DNA of 64,000 bases from Desulfomicrobium apsheronum (GTDB lineage: Bacteria; Desulfobacterota; Desulfovibrionia; Desulfovibrionales; Desulfomicrobiaceae): contig NZ_FORX01000002.1 in assembly GCF_900114115.1 (NCBI RefSeq), positions 375,004 through 439,003 on the forward strand, given 5' to 3'. This document shows, piece by piece, positions 7,954-16,161 of this stretch. The position numbers and the translations under genes are program-made. Numbering within the stretch: the stretch's first letter is position 1; each line of letters starts with the position of its first letter. The notes beneath the pieces were generated by a model that saw only the letters and a list, made by a program, of their open reading frames with translations, did not search any database and was not told the origin of the DNA.

Positions 7954-8805
7954 CTAGGGATTGAAGATGGCGTTGATTTCCGGGTCCGATGCGACGTCGC
8001 CGCCAAGAGGCGCGGACGTCGGCAAAACAGTGGTCTGCGGTTCCCAGACGATCTTGGCGCCTGGCTTGGGCAGACTCGGGATGGTCACGCCGAGGACGCT
8101 TCTGCCCTTGGTGAAGGCCCGCACCCAGAGCAGCGAGTTGTCGCGCAGGTAGAGACCGGCATAGCCCGGGCCGGGTCCCGATCCGAGAATGATGTCGAAA
8201 GCCGCGCCGTGGCGGTCGATGAAATCCTGTTCCCGGTTCGCACCCCAGGTGCTGACTCCGATGATCAGGTTGTACTTGCCGTCCTTGCGCACGGACTCGG
8301 CCAAAGCGGCGGTCTTGTCCTCGATATCGGGGTCGTGCTGACCGCTGTCGGGGAAAAGGATGAAGGCCAGACTGCCGTCTTGGACTTTGCGGGTGACCAG
8401 TTGCGGTTCGTCGAACGGGCCGACCCACTGACCGGCTTCGATACCTGCGTGTTCAAAGGCGACGGCGTCGTTGGGCGCGCGCAGCGCGATGTCGTAGCCA
8501 AGCAGGTCGTATGCCCTCTTGAGCATCGAGATGACCGAAGGATGTCTGTCCCTCTCCAGACCGAAGGGGGAAAACTCGTACCCGCCGCTGACAATGACGG
8601 TGTCCGCGTTCTCGCGCGCGGCTTTGAAATAGGTGGCCCGCCGGGCCAACCCTCCGTAGGTTTTACCCCCTCAACTGGGGCAGGGGGCGAATTCGCCCAG
8701 GCTGTTCGCGGAAAATATGATTGTCGTCTCGGCTCCGGCGAGGGTGGGCACGAAAAGGCCCAGGGCCACGATGATCCAGAGTGCGGCGCGGATGCTTGTT
8801 TTCAT
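7954..8805 (-). CDS. UshA-like periplasmic selenoprotein (in-frame UGA read as Sec45)
   Basis: The ATG at 8805 opens a frame interrupted only by a UGA at 8673-8671, codon 45, and otherwise open to 7954 (283 aa including Sec). The N-terminus MKTSIRAALWIIVALGL...LAGAE is a signal peptide. The product then reads NSLGEFAPCPS-U-GGKTYGGLARRATYF. The phrase 'NxxGE..PC....GGLARRA' is a hallmark of UshA-like metallophosphatase relatives, where a Cys commonly fills the UGA position. The classical metal-ligand motifs (DxH, GNHE, GHxH) appear replaced by SANS, APND and GSGPG, so phosphatase activity is doubtful. The gene starts 10 nt after the MinD-like gene. Reading UGA as Sec is inferred; a sequencing error or nonsense mutation is the alternative. 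Confidence 0.8.
8643..8668 (-). promoter_or_regulatory. Candidate bacterial SECIS hairpin
   Basis: Two nucleotides after the in-frame UGA, minus-strand bases 8668-8658 (GGGUAAAACCU) pair with 8653-8643 (AGGGUUGGCCC). The stem is 11 positions with two A-G mismatches and one U-G wobble, and it closes an ACGG loop. Location and size suit a bacterial SECIS. The loop lacks a G in its first two positions, so the match to the usual model is imperfect. Confidence 0.5.
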
Positions 8806-8815
8806 GAAAGTCTCT

Positions 8816-9622
8816 TTAGATCAGGGGTTTGAGAATTGGGCTGCGGGAGATGAGATCTTTGAGTCTGATGCGGCGTTCCATGATTTTCTTGGCGATCTCG
8901 CGAATGTCCTGCGCCGCCTGACAGGTGGGCGCGAATTTCAGGAGCGGAACCTGATGGCGGACGGATTCCGTGACCATGGGGTCGCGGTGAACCACGCCGA
9001 GCAGGCTGATGGGCAGGCTCAGGAAATGTTCGCAGGCCTGGGCCAGGCGGTTGAAGGCGTTTTTGGCTTCCTTCTGCGATTCGGCCATGTTCACGATGAT
9101 CTGGAAATTTCTGATCTGACGCTGGGTGCAGAGCACCTTGATCAGGGCATAGCTGTCCGTCAGGGACGTGGGTTCGGGGGTGATGACCACGATCCGTTCC
9201 TGGGGCATGGCCGCGAACGAGAGCACCGTCGGACTGATGCCGGCTCCAAGATCGAGGATCAGGAAGTCGTAGCGCCGGAACAGGGCGTCGAGCTTGCCCA
9301 GCAGCAGACTCTGGACGTCATCGTCCATTTCCACCAGTTCGGCCACGCCCGAGGCCGAAGGGAGCAGGACAAGACCGTCTCCCGCCAGGGGAATGACCAC
9401 GTTTTCGGCCGAGGTATCGCCGAGCAGGTCTTGCAGGTTTTTTTCAGGGGAGAGGCCAAGGAGCACATCCAGGTTGGCCAGTCCGAGGTCGGCGTCCAGC
9501 AGGACGAGGGTGTTGCCGAGTTCATGCAGGGCAAGACAGAGGTTCAGGGCGAGATTGGTCTTGCCCACGCCGCCTTTGCCGCTGGCGACGGAGATGCTGA
9601 GTGTCGTGTTGGCTTCGGTCAT
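8816..9622 (-). CDS. MinD/ParA-family ATPase (FlhG/FleN-like)
   Basis: This 268-aa deviant-Walker P-loop ATPase has ASGKGGVGKTNLALN near residue 14, followed by VLLDADLGLANLDVLLG. Such proteins position cell structures: the division plane, flagella or chromosomes. The sequence resembles FlhG/FleN (YlxH), which control flagellar number. I see no clear amphipathic MinD membrane-targeting helix at the C-terminus (RSPILKPLI), and no MinE, MinC or FlhF gene is next to it, so the precise role is uncertain. It lies 13 nt after the diguanylate cyclase gene and 10 nt before the selenoprotein gene. Confidence 0.85.
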   Translation of the reverse strand: MTEANTTLSISVASGKGGVGKTNLALNLCLALHELGNTLVLLDADLGLANLDVLLGLSPEKNLQDLLGDTSAENVVIPLAGDGLVLLPSASGVAELVEMDDDVQSLLLGKLDALFRRYDFLILDLGAGISPTVLSFAAMPQERIVVITPEPTSLTDSYALIKVLCTQRQIRNFQIIVNMAESQKEAKNAFNRLAQACEHFLSLPISLLGVVHRDPMVTESVRHQVPLLKFAPTCQAAQDIREIAKKIMERRIRLKDLISRSPILKPLI

Positions 9623-9635
9623 GTCGGTCCTTGTT

Positions 9636-10478
9636 CTACTCCGCGCTTGAAGATGGATCGGAGAATGAGGAAAAAAGAAAGCGTTTTTCGTTCTGGTGCA
9701 CCAGCGACTGTTCCTCTCCGTGGACGAGGTCCAAGATGGGCGAGGTTTCGATCCTGTTTTTTCCGGCCCGCTTGGCCCGGTACAGGGCCTTGTCCGCCTC
9801 GGCCAGAAGTTTGACCGGGTCGGGGGTGAGTTTGCCCCGATAGCTCGCCACGCCCATGGACATGGTCATGGAGATGCGTGCGTCGCCGCAGATGATCCCA
9901 AAGCCCTGAATGACCGCCTGGACGCGCTCCAGGAGTTTCAGGGCCCGTGCCTGTCCCGTGCCCGGCAGCAGAAGGGCGAACTCCTCGCCGCCGATGCGGG
10001 CCGCCGTGTCGATCATTCTCATTTCGGCAAGCAAGATCGACGCCACGGCCTTGAGAACATCGTCTCCGCAGGGATGCCCGTGAGAGTCGTTGACGGCCTT
10101 GAAGTTGTCCAGATCCATGATGCACAGCGTCAGAGGCGTCTTGAAGCGCGAGGAACGTTCCACCTCCATGGCCATGGCCTGGTCGAACCCCCGGCGATTG
10201 GCCAGGCCGGTCAGTGCATCCAGGCCCTGCAGGACGGTCAGATGCTCGATGTGCTTCTTGAGCCCGACCAGCGCCGGAAATTTGTCGCCCTGCAGGGGCA
10301 GGACGACCCACTGTCCCAGTTTTTTCTGACGCAGTCGTTCGGCCCAGGACGGATCGGAGCCGATCAGGCGGACCAGGGCCGCCACCTCGGAGCTTGCCTG
10401 AGGCAAGCGCAGTTCCTTTTCCAGGGTCTCCAGCTCTTCCAGCAACGCTTCGTCAGGGGGGAGATTATGATTTGCCAT
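9636..10478 (-). CDS. GGDEF diguanylate cyclase
   Basis: This 280-aa cytosolic protein has an N-terminal region of about 110 aa without a recognisable sensor, then a GGDEF domain. The active-site motif is GGEEF at residues 163-167. The product-inhibition I-site RxxD (RMID, 154-157) sits exactly 5 residues upstream, as in PleD-type enzymes. It should make cyclic di-GMP from two GTP and be feedback-inhibited. The ATG at 10478 lies inside prfB, overlapping its end by 14 nt, so translation is probably coupled to release factor 2 synthesis. Candidate effectors in this window include the PilZ protein at 13980-15023. Confidence 0.92.
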   Translation of the reverse strand: MANHNLPPDEALLEELETLEKELRLPQASSEVAALVRLIGSDPSWAERLRQKKLGQWVVLPLQGDKFPALVGLKKHIEHLTVLQGLDALTGLANRRGFDQAMAMEVERSSRFKTPLTLCIMDLDNFKAVNDSHGHPCGDDVLKAVASILLAEMRMIDTAARIGGEEFALLLPGTGQARALKLLERVQAVIQGFGIICGDARISMTMSMGVASYRGKLTPDPVKLLAEADKALYRAKRAGKNRIETSPILDLVHGEEQSLVHQNEKRFLFSSFSDPSSSAE

Positions 10479-11575
10479 GCAGGTACAGGAGATAGTTGTG
10501 AATGAATGCATCGATGTTGCCGTCGAGGACCGCGTCGACATTGCTGGTGTCCGTGCCTGTGCGGTGGTCCTTGACCAGACGGTAGGGCTGCAGGGTGTAG
10601 GTCCTGATCTGGGAGCCGAACGCGATGGCTCCCTTGGCGATATACTCGGCCTGCCGCTCGCTCGCGATTTTTTGCAGTTCAAGCTCGTAAAGGCGGGCTT
10701 TAAGGACTTTCATGGCCGCCTCCTTGTTCTTGTGCTGGGACTTTTCGTTCTGGCACTGCGCCACCAGGCCCGTTGGGATGTGCGTCACGCGCACCGCCGA
10801 ATCCGTCGTGTTTACGGACTGACCTCCCGGTCCGCTGGAACGAAAGATATCGACCCGGATGTCCTCGTCGCGGATTTCGATTTCGATGTCCTGACCTGCG
10901 TCAGGGTAGACGTCGACGGAGGCGAAAGAGGTGTGCCGCCGACCGCTGGAATCGAAGGGCGAGATGCGGATCAGGCGGTGGGTTCCCTTCTCGCCCTTGA
11001 GTTGGCCATAGGCGTAGGGGCCGTGAATGTGCAGGGTCACGCTCTTGATGCCCGCCTCGTCGCCGGGCAGAAGATCAAGCAGCTCGACCTTGAAACCCGT
11101 CCGCTCGGCGAAACGGCGATACATGCGCAGCAGCATCTCGGCCCAGTCCTGGGACTCGGTCCCGCCCGCGCCGGGATGAATTTCGAGGATGGCCTCGCTT
11201 ATATCCTCGGGATCGCTCAGCAGGGTGCGCATCTGGGCGGCCTCCAGCTTGGCGCTCAAGTCCTCCAGGGCCTCATCCAGCGCATGCAGCATCTCTTCGG
11301 TCTGCTCCGAGGCGGCCATCTCGACCCATTCCAGGGCGTTGTCACGGGCTTGCAGAAGGGCTTCCCATTCATCGACACGGCTTTCGAGCTGGGTCTTTTC
11401 CTGGAGTACCGGGGTCAGCAGTTCGGGTTTGTCCCAGGCTCCCGGCGAGGAAAGTTGTTTTTCTATTTCGTTGAGGCGTTCCTTGCTCCTGCGCAAGTCA
11501 AAGCCGCCTCCAGAAGTCGCTGAAGCGTTCGTCCAGTTGCGCGGCCCTGGCCTTGAGTTCTGAATATTGCAGCAT
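10465..11575 (-). CDS. prfB: Peptide chain release factor 2 (programmed +1 frameshift)
   Basis: RF2 terminates translation at UGA and UAA. A first ORF of 25 codons starts at ATG 11575 (MLQYSELKARAAQLDERF..) and stops at the UGA at 11500-11498. The site reads AGG CGG CUU UGA C with an internal Shine-Dalgarno-like GGAGG. A +1 slip at CUU continues into DLRRSKERLNE, giving 369 aa, the normal length. The SPF codon-recognition tripeptide (RISPFDSSG) and the peptidyl-hydrolysis motif GGQ (SGPGGQSVN) are intact. It starts 11 nt after lnt, and its end overlaps the GGDEF gene by 14 nt. The frameshift autoregulates RF2 level. Confidence 0.97.
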
Positions 11576-11586
11576 GATGTTCTCGA

Positions 11587-13152
11587 TTATGTGTGTGTTT
11601 GTCGACCTGCCCGCCAAAGCACCCAAAGAAAGGCGATCGTCAGGATGGGAAAGGCCATGTGAATCAAATAGAAATGTTCGTGGTAAAAGGTCTTCTCTGT
11701 CAAGAGCGGTATGGCCGGATCGTGCGCAATTTTGGTCGAGAAGAGTGTCGTTGGGCCGCGTAGGCTTCCATCAGGACCGATAAAGGCGCTCACGCCGGAG
11801 TTGGTGGAGCGGATGATGGCCCGGTTCTGCTCCACTGCGCGCAGTACGGAGAGATGCAGGTGTTGCCACGGCGCTGACGAGTGGCCGAACCAGGCGTCGT
11901 TGCTGATGTTGACCAGTACGTTGGCCCCAAGCTCGACCTGCCTTTGGGCCAGTTCGGGAAAGATGGCTTCGTAGCAGATCAAGAGGCCCATTGCCATCGG
12001 GCCGGACTGGAGCGGTTCGGTGTTGCGGCCGGGCCTGAATTCGAACTGCCCCGGGACCAGCTTGGTGATGAAGGGCAGCCATTTGCCCAGGGGCACGTAT
12101 TCGCCGAAGGGTACGAGGTGCTCCTTGTCATAGGCGGCCAGGGGTTCCCCGTTTGCGCCCAGAAGATAGGCGCGATTGTGCAGGACATACGAGGGCGCAT
12201 CCGGTTCCATGGGGATGGAGTAGGCCGGGGCTCCGGCCAGGACCGGCACCTGCATCCGCGCCACGCCAAGGCGCATGTTCGTGGTCAGGTCGGACGGGTC
12301 CTGGAAATAGAAGGGCATGGCAGTTTCCGGCCACACGACAAGGTCCGGCGCGTTTTCGGCGACGGCCTTGAACGAAAGGTCCAGATAGGTTTTAAGGATG
12401 TCCGCCTGCATGCCCACATCCCATTTGAGGCCCTGATCGATGTTACCCTGGATCATGGACACCGAGGCCGTGGCCTCGGGATTTCGGGGGCTGGACGTCA
12501 ACCCGGGCAGCAGGCACAGGCCGATCAGGGGGAGTATGGCCACGCGTGTGGCACTATTGCCGATGAGAAGGCTATGGCTCACGCACACAATCAGTCCGGA
12601 TATCCCGAAGCCGCCTACCCAGGCGGCCAGGCCCAGGGTCGTAGGCCAGGGGGCCATGGCCTGTGCCAGGGTCAGCCAGGAAAAGCCGGTCAGGAAATGG
12701 TTGCGAACCAGCTCCAGACTGGCCCACAGCAGCCCAAGGGTAAGCATGGCCAGGGGCTGGAATATCTGGGGTTTGATCAGGTGCACGCCCATGCAGAAGA
12801 GCCCTGCGTAAGCGGCGAGCAGGGCTCCGACCAGGACCGGGCAGGGCAGGGCCAACACCCATGGCAATCCGCCGTGGTCGTGCACGGGTATCGCCAGCCA
12901 GTAAAGGCTGGCGGCATATCCGGGCAGCGCGGTCAGGAATCCGTTTTTGAAGGCCTGGGCATGGCTTTGGGCCCAGAGCGCAGACAAGATAAGCGCGGCG
13001 GGCAGCAGCAGTATGGCCATGGGAAAGTGCAGGAGCGGATTGGCAAAGCCAAACCAGGTCCCAGCGAGAGCCATGCCCATGGGACCGAAACGGTTCAGGA
13101 GAGAATCATGACACTGGCTTTGAGACGATGACCCATTGGATTTGTTTGACAT
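11587..13152 (-). CDS. lnt: Apolipoprotein N-acyltransferase
   Basis: Lnt adds the third acyl chain to lipoproteins in the inner membrane. The N-terminal half has about six hydrophobic segments and the C-terminal half is the periplasmic nitrilase domain. Predicted catalytic residues are Glu276 (WPETAMPF), Lys343 (YDKEHLVPFGEY) and Cys393 (LICYEAIFPE). I chose the ATG at 13152 because AAGGAAGCAG precedes it, although this overlaps the CBS-domain gene by 47 nt. The resulting 521 aa fits the family. The CBS-protein/lnt pairing resembles the ybeX-lnt arrangement of gammaproteobacteria. Confidence 0.95.
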   Translation of the reverse strand: MSNKSNGSSSQSQCHDSLLNRFGPMGMALAGTWFGFANPLLHFPMAILLLPAALILSALWAQSHAQAFKNGFLTALPGYAASLYWLAIPVHDHGGLPWVLALPCPVLVGALLAAYAGLFCMGVHLIKPQIFQPLAMLTLGLLWASLELVRNHFLTGFSWLTLAQAMAPWPTTLGLAAWVGGFGISGLIVCVSHSLLIGNSATRVAILPLIGLCLLPGLTSSPRNPEATASVSMIQGNIDQGLKWDVGMQADILKTYLDLSFKAVAENAPDLVVWPETAMPFYFQDPSDLTTNMRLGVARMQVPVLAGAPAYSIPMEPDAPSYVLHNRAYLLGANGEPLAAYDKEHLVPFGEYVPLGKWLPFITKLVPGQFEFRPGRNTEPLQSGPMAMGLLICYEAIFPELAQRQVELGANVLVNISNDAWFGHSSAPWQHLHLSVLRAVEQNRAIIRSTNSGVSAFIGPDGSLRGPTTLFSTKIAHDPAIPLLTEKTFYHEHFYLIHMAFPILTIAFLWVLWRAGRQTHT

Positions 13153-13927
13153 CTGCTTCCTTGATGAGAAACGTGTAACCCTGCAGCTCCAGGGATTCGT
13201 CGGTCTCGGGAACGCGGCCGAGCTGTTCGCTGATGTAACCGCCCACGGTTTCGACCTGTTCGGATTCCAACAGGATGCCGCATTCCTCGTGCAAGTCTTC
13301 AAGGATGGTTCGTCCTGAAACCAGATACGTGCCTTCATCCATGGGCTGGATATCCTCGGGGCGTATGGGGTCGTATTCGTCCTCGATGTCGCCGACGATT
13401 TCTTCCAGGACGTCTTCGAGAGTGACCAGCCCCGCCGTTCCGCCGTATTCGTCCAGAACGATGGCCATGTGCTGTTTGTTGCTCTGGAAATCAAGCAGGA
13501 TGTTTTTGACGTTCTTGGTTTCCGGAATGAAATATGGTGGCCGCAGGACGGACGCCAAGTCCGCCGGGGCCTCTTCGTCGCCGACAAAAAAGCGCAGCAG
13601 CTCCTTGCAGTGCAGCACGCCTACAATCTGATCCTTGGTTTCCTTGTAGATGGGCAGACGCGAGTGCCCGCTTTCAAAGAATTTTCTGGCGACTTCCGTG
13701 ATTGTTTCGTCGATTTCGGCACAGACGATGTCCGTGCGGGGAATCATGATTTCGTATGCTTGTTTGTCATCAAGCTGCAGAACGTTCAAAAGCATGGACA
13801 TTTCATCGTTCTGCAGTTCACCGCCGTCTTTGGCTTCCTGTATGGCTTCTTCCAGATGGCATTCGCCCTTGCGTGAAAAAAAGCGTCTCAGTGTAGTCCA
13901 AAGTCGACTGTCAGGGCCCTCATCCAT
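13106..13927 (-). CDS. Hemolysin/CorC-type CBS-domain protein
   Basis: This 273-aa cytosolic protein contains two CBS motifs (about residues 55-190) and a C-terminal transporter-associated (CorC_HlyC) domain with DEGTYLVSGRT. Hallmarks are MIPRTDIVC, SRLPIYKETKD and VLDEYGGTAGLVTLEDVLEEIVGDIEDEYD. It resembles E. coli YbeX/CorC, linked to Mg/Co efflux or ribosome-related metal homeostasis. The membrane DUF21 domain of larger relatives is absent. ATG 13927 is preferred over a TTG at 13945, whose GGAGG would then serve as its ribosome-binding site. It overlaps lnt. Confidence 0.9.
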   Translation of the reverse strand: MDEGPDSRLWTTLRRFFSRKGECHLEEAIQEAKDGGELQNDEMSMLLNVLQLDDKQAYEIMIPRTDIVCAEIDETITEVARKFFESGHSRLPIYKETKDQIVGVLHCKELLRFFVGDEEAPADLASVLRPPYFIPETKNVKNILLDFQSNKQHMAIVLDEYGGTAGLVTLEDVLEEIVGDIEDEYDPIRPEDIQPMDEGTYLVSGRTILEDLHEECGILLESEQVETVGGYISEQLGRVPETDESLELQGYTFLIKEADVKQIQWVIVSKPVS

Positions 13928-13979
13928 AGATACGTAGTCCTCCAATGGAAGGTTTACAGGTTGAAAAACGATTGTTCAT

Positions 13980-15023
13980 CTAAACAATTTCCCGTTCCCG
14001 GTAAAGCTCCAGGTGGCGCTTGAAAACCCAGGTGACCAAATCGTCGATGCCGCGTTCGGGATCGATCTTGACCCAGTCTATGGTTTCCGTGCCATCGGTT
14101 GAGCAGCATTCCACGAATTCGTAGCCGAGCATTATGACCCCATGATCGGGGTCATGGGCCTTGGTGCGCAGTCTGGCCGCCATGAAGTACGGAGGAAACT
14201 CCATTTTATCGGTCCGCTCAAGCTCCAGACGCATGAACAGGACCGGATGCCTGGCCACGAAATCATCCAGCCCGTCGTAAAGGTGTGGATCAAAGGACAG
14301 CTTGATGCCGCCGCCGGAAAGGTCCAGCACCTTCAGTCCTTCAGGGGCGTTGCGGGTATAGACGGCCAGGGGGGCGGGCCAGTTTTTGGGGTCTGCCTCG
14401 AAATGGAAGCTCCCGTCCTCGGTTGCCGGCCAGATGCGAAAATCCTTTATGTCTCTGGGTGGAAGCTCCAGCCGCAGATGCTTGCGTTTCTGGCCAAGCT
14501 CGATTTTGGGTGGCAGGCCGAGGATCACATAGGAGATGTCCCCTTTCTTCCAGACGCCGACCACCTGGGATGCGAAGGTGTAGTAATAGGGCTGCTTGTT
14601 TTCCCGGGGAATGCGGAAATAGCATACCATGAGCTTGCCGATCCATGCGTCGGACGGATTCACGCCAAGGGGCATCTCAAGGGTGATGCCCGTGTCCGCC
14701 AGTTCGAAAAGCGTGCACGAGATGGTCTGGCGGGATGTGGTTATGGGATGGAAGCTCATGTCGATGCGGCTGCGCAGGACCATGGCCTGTTCCATGATGG
14801 AGGAGATGTCTTTGGGTATTACGGTGGCCCCGGACTGCCGGTTCCAGGGCGCCCCCCCGCCGAGACGTTTCCAGATGATGTAGGCCAGAATGACCGCCCC
14901 GACCAGAACCGCCGTGGTCACGATGCGGCTTTCTTCAGGCTGATGTCCGCCGGAATTGAAGAAGGCCAGGGATATCTGCCGTAGCGGGTTTTCCGAGGCC
15001 TGAATTGAAAACAGGTCGATCAT
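13980..15023 (-). CDS. Membrane-anchored PilZ-domain protein (c-di-GMP effector)
   Basis: This 347-aa protein has an N-terminal membrane segment near residues 36-51 (VTTAVLVGAVILAYIIW). A YcgR-N-like beta domain follows (about 75-175), then a PilZ domain. Both c-di-GMP-binding signatures are present: RxxxR (RKHLR, 180-184) and DxSxxG (DLSGGG, from 234). Such proteins act as c-di-GMP receptors, often on motility. The C-terminal extension ends in a charged helix. A 256-nt upstream stretch with no recognisable gene separates it from the radical SAM gene and should hold its promoter. It precedes the CBS-lnt-prfB-GGDEF cluster on the same strand. Confidence 0.85.
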   Translation of the reverse strand: MIDLFSIQASENPLRQISLAFFNSGGHQPEESRIVTTAVLVGAVILAYIIWKRLGGGAPWNRQSGATVIPKDISSIMEQAMVLRSRIDMSFHPITTSRQTISCTLFELADTGITLEMPLGVNPSDAWIGKLMVCYFRIPRENKQPYYYTFASQVVGVWKKGDISYVILGLPPKIELGQKRKHLRLELPPRDIKDFRIWPATEDGSFHFEADPKNWPAPLAVYTRNAPEGLKVLDLSGGGIKLSFDPHLYDGLDDFVARHPVLFMRLELERTDKMEFPPYFMAARLRTKAHDPDHGVIMLGYEFVECCSTDGTETIDWVKIDPERGIDDLVTWVFKRHLELYREREIV

Positions 15024-15279
15024 CTTCTGTCTCGCTCAAGGTTGTTCCGGTCGGTGAATGGCAGCCAATGTGCATACTGGGTTGTCCGGCGAATGTTTCG
15101 CGGTGGCCAAGGCGGGGGCCATGCTCCGTCGCATCGTTGCGCGCCCCGTGTTTCTTGCATTGCGCAGGCCCTTTTGCATGGCCGGATATGCGAAAAAAAG
15201 CAAGAATTGAAGCAACAAGGGCCAGACTCAAAAGAATGTGTCCGTTTGCGATTAAAGCGCGGGCGGGCGCAAAAGCATC

Positions 15280-16161
15280 TTAGAGCAGGCCCGGCATTGC
15301 TCCGGGCGTGTTTCGGTCCAGCGCTCCGGATTCAAGCAGTTCGCTCAGTTCTCCCAGAAGCCTCACCTTGTCGCGGGGCAATCGTCCGGCGAGGGGCAGG
15401 ATGTTGGAGCTGTGGTCGGCCCGAAACACGGTTCGTGCAAGCTCCAGACCTAGAAGGATGTCGCGCAGTTCGCGCACGGACTGCTCTTCGGTGAGTTCCG
15501 TGAAACTCCCATCCGCGATGCGGCGCGCAAGGGCCGTGCCCGCAATGGGGACCAGACGCAGGCAGGACAGCAGGGACGGCTGCATCGCGTTCAGCGCATC
15601 TGCGGTCTGCCGGGCATGCATCGCGGACAGCTCCTGTCCGCCAAGCCCGACGAGGACCATGACCGAGACGGTCAGCCCGGCGTTTTGGGCGCGCAGGCAG
15701 CCGTCGATCATTTCGTGGACCGTGCCGCCTTTGGCCATGCGGCGTAGGACTTCGCCCGAACCGCTTTCAAGGCCGAGATACAGCGTATGCAGGCCTTTTT
15801 GGCGCAGGCGCTCAAGCTCGGCATCGCTCTTTCCCGCCAGGGCCTGTCCGGAGGCATAGCAGTTGACCCTTGAAAGTCTTGGAAAGGCCGCGCGCGTCGT
15901 TTCCAGAATGGTTTCCAGCATCGTGGCTGGCAGGGCCAGGACATCGCCGTCGGCCAGAAAAATCCGCCGGGCGTCCGGGTCCCGCGCGGCGGCCAGGGCG
16001 ATGTTCCGGCTCACGGCCGCCTGGTCGTGCACGCGGTAGGCAACGCCCCTGTACATGGCGCAGAAAGCGCAGGAATTGTGCGGGCAGCCGTCGGCAACGC
16101 GGATGAGGGCGCTTCCTGCTTCGGCGGGCGGCCTGAACATGGTGTGTCCGTTTTGGGTCAT
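15280..16161 (-). CDS. Radical SAM protein with CX4CX2C cluster motif
   Basis: This 293-aa enzyme has a [4Fe-4S]/SAM site in GCPHNSCAFCAMY, a CX4CX2C spacing known from an uncharacterised radical SAM family. SAM-contact segments include ADGDVLALP, LGLESGSGEVLRRM and MVLVGLGG. The substrate is not identifiable. Its ATG overlaps the stop of the hybrid histidine kinase gene by 4 nt, so the two are co-transcribed and possibly translationally coupled. Confidence 0.85.
   Translation of the reverse strand: MTQNGHTMFRPPAEAGSALIRVADGCPHNSCAFCAMYRGVAYRVHDQAAVSRNIALAAARDPDARRIFLADGDVLALPATMLETILETTRAAFPRLSRVNCYASGQALAGKSDAELERLRQKGLHTLYLGLESGSGEVLRRMAKGGTVHEMIDGCLRAQNAGLTVSVMVLVGLGGQELSAMHARQTADALNAMQPSLLSCLRLVPIAGTALARRIADGSFTELTEEQSVRELRDILLGLELARTVFRADHSSNILPLAGRLPRDKVRLLGELSELLESGALDRNTPGAMPGLL

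Noticed and set aside
15036-15218. Short minus-strand frame (60 codons) upstream of the PilZ gene.
   Set aside because: No ribosome-binding site and no conservation hint; it is more likely promoter or 5' UTR.
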